From NCBI GenBank assembly GCA_013397075.1, contig VWZS01007619.1:248001-312000 (forward strand): a stretch of DNA of 64,000 bases. The letters are read 5' to 3'. Position 1 is the stretch's first letter. The number at the start of each line of letters is the position of its first letter. This document shows positions 1 to 11,723 of the stretch, one piece after another. The notes below the pieces were generated by a model. It had not been told where the DNA came from, did no database searches, and saw nothing but the letters and a program-made list of their open reading frames with translations. This DNA is from Rhabdornis inornatus (lineage: Eukaryota > Chordata > Aves > Passeriformes > Rhabdornithidae). A program made the position numbers and the translations under genes.

Positions 1-645
1 CTACCTTCTCTGATGTACAGTGCTTGCCTTCAAATTGTTATGTTCCTTTCTATTTCCTGACTGTTGTATGCAGAAGACTGTCACTCCATCATTCTTAGGG
101 TTCTTTTGTGTAATTAGCTCCATACCATCTTTTTCCTAATTAGTTTTCTTAATGAGAAAATGTTGCTAATCAAATATTAGTTTCATTTGTGATTACACCA
201 AAATCTAAACCAATGAAATGGAGTTGAACTTTGGAATTTTTTTTCCTGCTGGCTTGCTTTGATGTAGTCAAGAAAAAAAAACCTGTAGTTTCTTATTTTT
301 GTCTTCCATTGTTGCTGTTGTCTTTTAGTGCAATTTAGAACCCTATTAAGACTCCTCTAGAACAACTTAGAGCCCTGTTAAGGCTTCTCTTTAAAATATG
401 AGCTTAAATAAGCAGAGAACTTGTGCAGAATGAGTTTAGAACTTAATAGCACCAGGCTATTTTGATTACATAGCACAGTCACTAAAATGAGACTACACCC
501 AATAGTAATAATGTAAAATGTACAAGGTACTGTGAAAGCAGCTCTTGCAATATGTAATTCTCCTGGAGGTTTAAATGTATGCACTTTATTTTTAAGGTGA
601 CTTTTTTCAAAAATTACTTTTGAGTTTGCTGTGTTTTATTTATAG
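1..645 (+). other. NHLRC2 intron (3' part), no exon seen
   Basis: AT-rich sequence ending in a good acceptor (ttttatttatag at 634-645). The exon that follows begins with the last two bases of a split glycine codon, so the previous exon ends with a single G and must lie left of base 1. I see no propeller or thioredoxin-like coding here. Confidence 0.8.
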
Positions 646-767
646 GTCCAAACAGTGGAAGGAGAGATGGAGGATTTTCAGAGGCAGCTTTCAACTCACC
701 ACAAGGGATCGCTATAAAAAATAATGTTATTTATGTAGCTGATACAGAAAATCACCTAATTAGAAAG
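646..767 (+). CDS. NHLRC2: NHLRC2 exon: propeller blade (YVADTENH)
   Basis: 122 nt: two bases completing a split codon, then 40 codons (PNSGRRDGGFSEAAFNSPQG and onward). The acceptor is tttatag and the donor aag|gtaaat. The exon ends phase 0 after NHLIRK. It carries the NHL core FNSPQG...VIYVADTENHLIRK, close to the vertebrate NHLRC2 blade. Confidence 0.95.
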
Positions 768-3700
768 GTAAATTTTCCATAAGGAAATTCAAAGTTTAAT
801 TCTTCTACTCTATTCTACTTACATAGGTGAAAATTTACACCACGTGAGTTACTCTCCAAATAACATCAGAAGGGAAATTTGGTGCACTATATTATAAAGA
901 AGTGCTGTTGTGCAGGATTTTTTTAAGGGCTACATATACTTTTTTGCTTCCTTTCAAATGCAGATGAGGTGGGCTACTCCTTATAGCAAACAGGGTTAGG
1001 ATTTGGGTTTTTTTCTTAAATTTTCTTCCTACTACTTTTTCTTACTCTTACTTTCCTGTTTTGAGAAACATCTATTCTTAGTACTGGAAGCAAAAAATGG
1101 TTTTGTTTCACTTCCAGTAGTATCAGATTCTTATCTAAAGTTACTGTAGTGCTATGGTGCAGTGAATATCCAAACTACTGTTGGCTGTCTGGGTCTCTTA
1201 AACACAGGTAACTGCCCTAATACCAGAATTGGCTGCCTGTGTATTCTTTTTGATTAAACACTTGCAAAGCTTTAGCATATAGGAATTGGATCTTGCATTA
1301 GGTTAGGTCAAATTTAGGATAATCAGAAGGTTAGTTTGGTGATGCAATATGATATTGCCTTCTTATTTAAAGTATTATGTTTATCTCAGATCTTGGTCTT
1401 GGGTCCTCACCAATATCCCATTTGTGATGAGAGGAGGTGCACCCTTAATGCATCTGAGGTGCCTTTGCACAGATTATTTTATATGGAGATGGGACATACT
1501 GTTACAGTATGTGAGTTTTTATGTCATATTCCTATATGAGTTTAAAATTTTAAAAACCCACATCCATGGTTTATCTAAGTATTTATCCAGAAATTTATGA
1601 TGCTTCCTTCTACAGCTGTTGAGCAAATGCTGACAGAGCAGTGTTAATTTTTGTTGCGCATGGAATAGAGTTCCACATACATGGTTTTCATGCTGCCTGC
1701 TGCTTCCTCACCCCGATACTCCCTGTCCATCAACAAGCATTGTGGTAAAATAAATTATTTCCCTGAAAAACAAATGCCTGATATTTGTTAGGATTTCTCT
1801 GGTTTTGACATCTATATCAAATTATCTGTAACTTTGATCAAGTTAATTTCATACATTCATTTAATGTGTCATTTTGCTTCACACAGATTGACCTGGAGCT
1901 GCAGATGGTGACCACTGTAGCAGGCATTGGGGTACAGGGTGTTGATAGGGAAGGTGGAGCAAAAGGAGAAGAACAGCCCATCAGCTCTCCGTGGGATGTG
2001 GTCTTCGGAAGTTCAAGTACTGTATCAGTTGAGCTTTAGCATCTCATATTTACACGTGTGACTGTTTGCTAAATGTTTTTCCGTTTTGGTGTTAATCTGA
2101 GATGGAAGAAGTAAAGATTTGCTGTAAAACTGAGTCTAAAACATGATAGTTTCTATTGCAGATGGTAACTGCAGTTCTGATTTGGATCCTGAAATGTTGC
2201 TTGATGGAAGAAAAATTCTTTTGTATCTGGTTATGTAGTTACTGGATCCAAACACAGAAGGAAATCATGATTGCTTTTGTTAGGCCAGTGCCTTAAGCCA
2301 GGATCACTTAAGAAGCAGGTACATTTTACAGGAAGTGAGCATTGTCTAAAAATTCCTTTCCTTGACTATACAGATTTGTCCGACCACTTGTAAATATTTG
2401 AGTTTAGGAAATAAAAATACTTTTAGTTTGGGATCTCTGTTTATTCACCTTTAGGTGACATAAAATCATTATGCTCAAAATCACTATAGAGTCAGTCAGA
2501 TAGAAGAATACCTCAGCCCAAGCCTTGTAAGCATCAGGAGGTAAAATAAATCTTTGCATAATAGGATACAAGAATCACCTTCTGAGTACTTAAGTAGCTT
2601 TCTTTCACTTAACACCTGAGCCTGGCATCTCATAGCTGGCCGTGTTTTCAGCTGTTGCTGACTGTGAGTTGAAACACAATTTTCTCATGTTTCCATTTCA
2701 ATCTAATTTAGAAGTTGCAGAGGCCAGTTTATTAACAATGCTTTGATGTGCCATAAAACCCTTAGGTTGGTATTTCAGACATGAAAAATTGACTTTTAAT
2801 ATTGGGATTTCTTTAATCTGCAGATGAACGAGGTGGGGAAGGAGCATGATTTACCCATAATATCTTTTTGAGTTTAGTAACATTTTACTGACGTGGAAGC
2901 GTTTGTTAAAATCTTGTGTCAGTTATGAGGGAGGATGACACACTGAAATGTAAGGCAACATAAAAGCACAGAATGGTTTGGGTCAGAGGGGACTTTAAAG
3001 ACCATTTTTCCCACCCTCCTGCTGTGGGCAGGGACATCTTCCACTAGACCAGGTTGCTCAAAATCTGATCCAGCCTGGTCTTGAGCAATTCCAGGGATGG
3101 GGCATCCACAGCTTTCCTGGGCAGCCTGTGTCAATTCCTCACCATCCTCACAGTCAAGAATTTCTTCCTAATTTCTGATGTAAATCTGCCTTCTGTCAGT
3201 TTGAAGCCATTTCTGCTTGTCCTATCAGTGTATGCGCTTATCAAAAGTCCCTCTCCAGTTCTCTTTTAGCCACTTTATGTACTGGAAGGTGATCTAAGGT
3301 CTCCCAGAATCTTCTCTTCTCCAGGCTGAGCAAGTCCAACTCTCTCAGCCTGTCTCTGTAGCAGAGGTGCTGCTCCAGCTCTCAAATCATCCTTGTGGCC
3401 TCCTTTGGCCTTGGTCCAACAGGTCCATGAAGCTGGTTCAGAAATGCTGATAGTGTAGAATCTTCTGGTACAAATACATTGTCAGTATAGACAGTACAAC
3501 CAGCAGCTGTGAGTACTTGAGTGAGCAACTGGGATATGTTTTCAGATTTAAATGCCTCTATTAACATGTCTTGTACAAAAAAAAAAGCCTTTTTTCAAAG
3601 GTCTGGTCAGTAACTCTTACGATCTGTGTTAAGCATATGGAATCCTACTTGGAAGAGCAGGGAGGAGCACCTGAAAGATAATCTCACTGGATGTGGGCTG

Positions 3701-6700
3701 CAACTAATCCGGGCACAAATTTTACTGGATTTTAGAAATCTGATTTTCCTTTTGTGAGCCAGGAGACTTGTGTGGCTAGATGGTGTTGTTTTCAAGAGAT
3801 CTTGAACCAGAAAGCTGATCCCTGTGGGATATTATTGCAGAGCTGTTTCACAGATCAACAAAGAGGAGACTAATAACTGGTCAGTGCTTCAGAAACTTGA
3901 GCTGGTTAACAGAACTATTCAAAATATCCTATAATTTTAATTTTTCATTATGCTTTCTTCTGCTTCTGTCAGTAGTTAAATATATGATGATTTTTTTTAG
4001 TTTTGAGAGCTCTGCTTGTTAAACATTAATTGATATGATAATTGTTATCAACATGAACATAGTATTTACTGAGTTAGTCACCTGTAGAGGATTAGTCATC
4101 TGTACTGTTCAACACTGACTGCTGAATTTTAATTAGCATTTGTGTAGAAGTCAGATCTTCTAAATGCACTTTGTTCGGACCGGTGCAGATATTTTTCATA
4201 TTCAATTAGAACCTACTAGTCAGTTGTCTGTTTAGCTTGCCACAAAATAGAAAATAAACTGTCAGTTAAGCAGAGATTAAATCAATTTAAATTCTTTTTT
4301 TTTTTAAAGGATAATAAGCCTAATAGATAAACTGGGGGAAAATATACATTACTTTAATAACAGTAAATTTTAAAATTCTTTAGAAAACTATAAATGTTTG
4401 TAAAAATAGAGAGTTATATTGAATGGAATGTTAACAGGAATCTGTCCCGGAACATGAGGAATGGGCTGCAATGCGTGTCTAGCAAGCATTTTTTACTGTC
4501 AGAAGCTGCAGTGACTTAAGTTTGTTGCCAGACATCAAAATAGTTTGTCAGCAGTGCAGCAGTTTGCCAAGGTTGCATTGTTGATTTGCAGATTGCTAAG
4601 CTGCAGCTTGCCTGAGCATAGTGGGATCTTCTGCAGTATAACATAGAGTGCATTTGTGCCTCTCTGAGTGCGGTCGTACAAGCCTGTACCCTGTTGTCAG
4701 AATATTAAAACTGGTCTGCCAGTGTCTGTTTAGGCATTTAGATGGGTGAAGTAATTTATGAGAGTTTCAAAAACTACTTTTGTTTGCACCCACACAGCAG
4801 TGTCCTTTATTTTACATGTGCCTGTATCTCTCTGTGCAAGTTGCAGGAGTTACCATGCACTTCAACAAACATCGGTTCATTATTACAAATCTTGAAAGTT
4901 TGACTTTTGTGTTAACTGGTGTGGTATGTGGGAAATAACACCATACCTTCCCACTTTCCTTAGATCTATGTAGCTTAAATCTGTGCAGTTTCAGAAGATA
5001 GATTTATAGTTGCTTTTTTGAATATGAGTTTTATAACTTTTAAACAAGTGATGCTTCTGGGAGTTCCCTTTCAGTGTCCAAAGCCATGTTATCCAGAACA
5101 TGAAAGGGAGAAAAAGGAAGCTGAAATGCTTAAGCAGGTTATGTATTACACTAGATAGTATTAGACAGCTTATACTGACCTTTTTCAAAGTCTCAAAGGG
5201 GAAAGATTGCCTCTTAAGAGAAAGGTTTTTTCCACTATCATTGACATTTCTTGAGTTTACACTTAGATGCAATTTAGAGTATGTGTTGACCAACTGAAAA
5301 ATAACTTTTTCTTTAAAACCTTAATATGTAGGTGGTTGAGAAATGGAAAATACTGAAAAAAACTTTGAGGACATGGAGAAGTTAATATTCATAACTGATA
5401 CTATGTAGCATTCTTTTAAGTATCCACACAGTATTTTCGTATGTAGGCTTTTGTTGCCCTGTTCTATACTGATGGTGAAATCTGAGACAGAGATTGAGTG
5501 TGAAACACCATTCAAACGAAATTTGGCACAAATATCTCCCTTTGAGGCAGGGGAGTTAATGGAGACAAATCAGATGGTAGGATTCAGACAGAGTATTCTT
5601 CCTTGTCATCTTTATTTCTTTAATTGTGGCCACTGAGCTTGTATTTTACCCTCCTGTTAAAATTCTTGAATGAACTCCATGGATTAAATTCTGGCTTTGC
5701 TGAGGTTGGTGCTGAAATTTGCATATATTGTGTGGGAAATAGAAGGGGAGGGACAGCAGCTTAAAAATACATGACAAAATTACTGTGTGCTTTTTTAGCT
5801 TTCTCTGTTCTGCCCTTCTATTTTTATTTAGTGGGTGTTGAAAGCAAGTGATACTTTAATGCACAGTTGATTTGAGCATGAAATGTTCTTGATAGCTGCA
5901 TTCTTGCTGGAAGGAGCAGGACAATGACCTGTGCTTGGTGACATAACCGTGTGGTTCACATTCCAAATTCTGGTCTTAAAGTGCGTGATTGTAATCTATT
6001 TATAGAAACTCCCAAGTACAGTATTGACCATACTTTCAGTAAACTTGTTGGAAATTTTTGTATCAGTTTAAGGATTATGTAGATATGATTTAAATGAAAG
6101 TACAGTACCTTATCATAGTTGTGCAATTTTTATAGCCCTTAAAAGGCAGAAGTATGTATGATATTTTTTATCCTTCTCTTCTCTGTATTTCTGCTAGAGG
6201 GTTGTTTGGTACCACTGCATTCCAGAGCAAACACTTTTTTTTTTCCTGTATTACTCATGGTGATTCTTTCATAATGTAAAAAAAAAAAGTTAGAAATCAC
6301 TTAAGCAGCAAGCAGTTAGTGCTTCCTGCCTGATCTCAGATCATACATGAAGTGTTTATGTCTGAACTGTCTGTGTCTTGAAGGGATGCTTTCTTCCACG
6401 TGTCACCCTTTTTCTTCTAATCTGGTCTCATTCTGTCATTGAGGGTCTGGCCGTCACTGTCCTGTGAAAGGAATCTTTCTGGGTAATAGCTGAAAATAAA
6501 AGAGCTGCTTTTGCTATCACCAGGCTTTAGTTTGGAATCATTTTTTCTGGACAAAGCAAAGCTAGAATTCTTCCAAAGATGTGTTGCATATGTGATATGA
6601 CTTCATCATGTAGCAATGTGGATTTACTTGGAATGCAAAAGGCCTGCTCATCTCTTTAGCAGTTTCCTATGCAAAGTACAAGCTCAAAGATAACCCCTTT

Positions 6701-9700
6701 GGCTTTGCTCTTATACAAGTTTAGTTCCACAAAAAATCATGTTAAGAGATGTCACTGACACAAAACTGCATTGTCTTTCCTTTCTTGTTGAGCTGGATCC
6801 TAAATTACTTGTAAATAGCCATTATTTTTTATTTTAGATTCTTGGAATTTCAGAGAATAAGTAACTTCATTAAAAAGAGGGGTGAAGTAGAATGAAAGAG
6901 TTATAGTTAAGTTTTATTCCTGTGTAAGAACTGTTTTAGGTGAAAAAGTCTTTTGAGAAATAAGAAATTAGGAAGTTAGGGCAGGATTGCAGTGGAGCAA
7001 GACCTTACCCAGTCTGGGTTTATGAGTATTGCTGAATAGTAATAGTAAAAAAATTGATTAGTATTTTGCATGTTCGTTGCAGAAATAGGTTAAGAAATTA
7101 GGTACTTATGTCAATATTTTAGTATAAACATGCCTGTGACATACAAAGGCTGAAGTCTTGACATAAGAGTATAATGGGAGTAGTGACTGGATATTCAACA
7201 GTAATCTTACTCAATTTAGTTTGACAGACTACTTTTCTAAGTTGGACTTCTCTGTCTTAACAAAATGCATAATGACAACGATTACTTTCTGAAGTGAAAA
7301 AGAAGCAGTTGGATTAGCAGTTGCCATCCTAAGAGGTGTCAAACTTAGAATCATTTTGAAGTCCATGACTTGAAACTGCCTTCTGTAAAAAAAGTATTGT
7401 ATTTGTACATGGAATGATGGATCTCATTCTCTTGTTCCACAGTCTATAGGTTGATTCCATGAATTAAATCTATGTTCACAATAAAGAAGCTTAAACTACA
7501 AATCAGATTTCTAAATAATAGTTGGCATATCAGTTCTTGATTTCAGATGCAAAACTGCTGAAAATACACATCTTAACAAGACTTAGGCTTTGTCGCGCAT
7601 GCTGCCGTCAGGAGACACATTTTTTAAGTGTTACCATTTGAGGCTGGAAGTGCTTTTGGATATGGAATGCAGGTGTTGGAAGTTAGAGAGACCATGGTGC
7701 TGAAGTACCCTCAAGCATGTGTGTTTGCTGTGCTTAATTAGGAATGAGTAAAACACATAATCAGACTTAGCTCCTTCTGTAGTTATAATGATGTATCCCA
7801 ACACTAAATCCAAATTAGTTTTTTCATGTTTGCAAATACTGTCTCTTCTGCTTGGGATTTTTTTGAAATATTTACTGCTATTACAGTTAGAAGGCCTGAG
7901 TTAGAAAACTTAGGAAAGAAATAAAAAGTACTTCATTACAGTCATTATTTTTAGCTCCCTATTATCCCCACAGTATGAAACCCGCTTGGTATCTAAATCG
8001 AAGGATTTCTCTTAATGGGAGGGAAGGTATGTTAACTAAGGAGGAAAACTCCAGGAGCATTTTGTTTCATAAAGGATCTTGCTGTTTGTGATGCAACACT
8101 ATGTGAAAGAGTGCCAGGTAGCAAAACGAAAGAAAAAAATTGATTTTTTAGTCATCCAAAAAGGATTATATGACTTGTAGAAGTCCAGGCGTCACTGATA
8201 AAGCATTCCTTTGGTTTGTGTCTCACTGGAGAACATGGATTCTCTATTCTTCTGTCACATTTGCATTTAATTTGCTGAACTTCAACTGACTGAAGAGCAG
8301 GTGAGACATGCATTCACTGTGCAAATGCCTATCTGTGAACTGCAGGGTGGGTTGTGTAGCCCCTTTTGCTTCTTGAGAATTTACAGAGGATGAGTGTACT
8401 AACAGACTTCTTCCTTGGTTCTTTTTATTTCTTCAAAGATAAAATTAGTAGACAGAATAATATTTTCAGACTTCAGTCTATTTAGAAAATGTCAGTGGTG
8501 CCAGCCATAAAATGTAGCTTTGATTCCCAGGCTTTCAATTCCCAGACTGGAAGTAAGCATGCAGTCCCAGATAGGGAAGTTGGAAGTGTGGATAGTCCTG
8601 GGAATGGAATCCCTTTAAACAGATACTGCTCATGACTGGTCCCAAACAAAGTAATTTCTGTGCATTCAGATTGACTCACCAGTAACATTCAGCAGTGTTT
8701 GACTGTTTGAGGATGTGCCTGTATACAGACAAGACTATGAATTCCTAACATAAATACAACAGAGGCAGATTCAGGAGCTGCAGCGTTGTACAATAACTGG
8801 GGCATCATCTAATGGGGAATGTTTGTGCACTCAGAGCTGTATTCACTATTAGTGAATGTTTCTAACACAAGGATATCCCATTTGCAAGCCATACCTCGCT
8901 TGGATACAGGCACACCACAGATAAGAAAGCACATACCCTAATAAGGAGAAACTACTCTGCATTTTTAAAACAGCTCAAGATGGGTTGGAATGTGGTGCTT
9001 AATCGAATAAATGTAAGAGAATTGCTTTGTTGTCTTATGTTGTTTTGTAATAAATTCTTTAGAAACAAATACTTTCCATTCATGGATGATAAGGAATTAT
9101 AATAATGATAGCATAACCATAATTTTAGCATTCTGGCTCTCCCTGGCTTCCTTCTTCTATGAGAACTGTACAAGGATAACAATGGTGATGTCCTCAAACT
9201 GTTCTATCATGAAAGAAAAGGTTTTCTGCCTTTTATATCAGAACATAAAGCATTAAACCATGTGAGGACTATTGTGTGATAAAATATCTTAGCTGTGTAG
9301 CATTAATTTTCTGGGTTTGTGTAAGTTTTTTTTATTAAAGCTCCGACATACTTTCCACAATTTCACAAAGAGCTTGTGCTGTTTCCATGCTTGCATCCAT
9401 TCTTTTTGTTCTAACAGTCATCCAGTAGAAAATACTTGTGTTAAAATTTATGGCAGTTATGGAGCTCTTACTTATTTTTACTGCCTTATTCTCTAGGTGA
9501 AGAAGATATCTTCTCTCTATCAATCTTACATATTCAGTAAAATTTGAATTTAATATTGATACTTTTTTCTCATATTTCATATGTCTTGCTGGGTGCAGGA
9601 TTAGACTAAGAAGCCTATTCAATTTTTCAACAGCTAGCTGTCACAGGGGAGTTTTCAGTCTGTGGTACTAGAGAACTGGATAGATGAATGGAACAGATTT

Positions 9701-11689
9701 TTCAACAGTACTCAGTTCAAATCTTACTCCTTCATTTAATTGGTGGATAAAGTGAGTATTAAATAATTAACAAAACTTTCTGAGATAAGTTAGAATGAAT
9801 TGCATAGCATAGCAAGATAAAAAGGCTCACTTTCTGAATAGGCCAGTGATTTTAACAGTTTTCATTCTGGGGTACTTAGAATAGTAACATCTGAAAGTGC
9901 AAGATATGCATAATGGAAATAGAAAATCCTGAAGCTGTGCAGTTACTATATAGGAGGGAGTGAAATCATTTCATAATCTGTTTTCTCAATTTAAATCTCT
10001 TAGAACCGAGCTCTAATCAAAAAGTGATTGGGACAGAGAGGTGTTGTTTTCATTTTTTATACTGAAGTGGTTTTGGCATTGTTGGAACTTTGGTAGCATT
10101 TCTCGTAATTTATAAAATGTGTGTTTTGTAACTCAATTTGCAAACCTTTTTTGATCAAGAAAATGCGTTGAGGCACTTTGCAAGTTTGATTTTAGTTTTT
10201 TGAGCTCTAGTTTATGCAAAAATATGGAGCCACAGGGAGGTGCAGAAGAGAGTCACCAGAGTTACTTTGATAACAGTCTTGGAAACTTGTATATTGATCC
10301 AAGAAACAGAAAATGCTGAAGAAAAAACTCTGTTAAAATCTTACCAGTACTGTTCTGAAGAGAGCTCACAGTTTAAGGAAATTCTTTCTGGAGAAAGAAG
10401 GATGCCATTTTTCTCCTCTTGTGGTGTGTATTGTAGAAAAGATTTAGGATTAGAAGAAGAATGGCAGGATCTCAGTTGGGGGAATGGAGGTAATTTCTTT
10501 TTTTGCACTAACTTGTCAGATTTTAAATGCTTGAAAGCATTTTGCATAGCATTGCTTTTAATTTGAAACTCCAAAATATTTTTTTGTTGTGGGGGAAATT
10601 ATCCATGAGCTTATTTTCAGGAACAGCTATGAGATGCAAAATGCTTTACAAGTTCATGTGAATAAAACGTTTCTGTTAGCAGTTTGAAGGTATTTTTCTG
10701 TTGAGTGGCTAATGGTTATTCCACTACCTCATATATTTATTTAGAACCAAATGTATTGATGTTGTCTATAACTACATGGAACAGTGTTAAAAAGACAGTA
10801 CTGTCCTCATTTTAATGCAGTTTTGAATGTCAATTTTCTATTCTTTACGATTTTCAGGAAAGACTAAGGTGAGTAAGTTTATTTTGCTTTTGGGTTGTTG
10901 GAGAGTTTTTTTGTTGTCTTTCACAACCTGCCTTCATGCATTTTTTACTGCTCTACTGTGGTTGTTTAAAGCTATAGAGTAATAATATGTTCTTCAATTT
11001 CTGCTTGTATAATTTTCTTTGTGAAATATTATCTGGGAAAGCTTTGTGTAGTTATTTATAGATTTGTATTTCTGAATAGTAATTTTATACTTCAAGTAGA
11101 AAAAAAAATAGGTGCTTGACACATGCGTGAACACTTCTTCACCAGTAGGTCACTGTTCCACAGATCTGCATCTTGCATTTGAGACATCACATTTACGTGT
11201 GTTGAGGGAGAACAGCTTGGAAACTGGGTGGTTACTTCAGGGGAAATGAGGAAATGCCCAGGTCACATCTACTGTTTGAATAAACTGCAGCTGAATGTCT
11301 CCAGGGCAAGCATCAGTTACCCTTAGCTTAAGACATGATGTTCTTTGTGTATAATGTACAATGGTACTGCCAGGATATTTCTTTCAAAACCCATAAACAG
11401 CTCCCAGTAGTTTTTTGGAGTATCTAATTTTGTCACTAGTGTAGTAAAAAAAAATCAAGATTGCCTCCCCCAAAACCATGCTTAGAAAAGATAGGTACTT
11501 ATTTTTTGGCTGGTATGAATCAAAAATAGCATGTGAAACAGGCACAATAATATAATGTTGCAAAGGGCAAATCTCACTTGAAACATTGCCTTTATCAGGT
11601 AGGGATATTAAAAACATGATTTTTAAACCCCTGGGAATAAAATAGCAAGAAGAAACGAAGAAAAATAGCAGGTTTTGGTAGATGAAAGA

Positions 11690-11723
<34 letters not shown>

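Noticed and set aside
10240..10566. 108-codon + frame in the large NHLRC2 intron, followed by a gag|gtaatt donor-like site
   Set aside because: No counterpart in known NHLRC2 proteins, no convincing acceptor in phase, and no recognisable domain. It would need RNA evidence.
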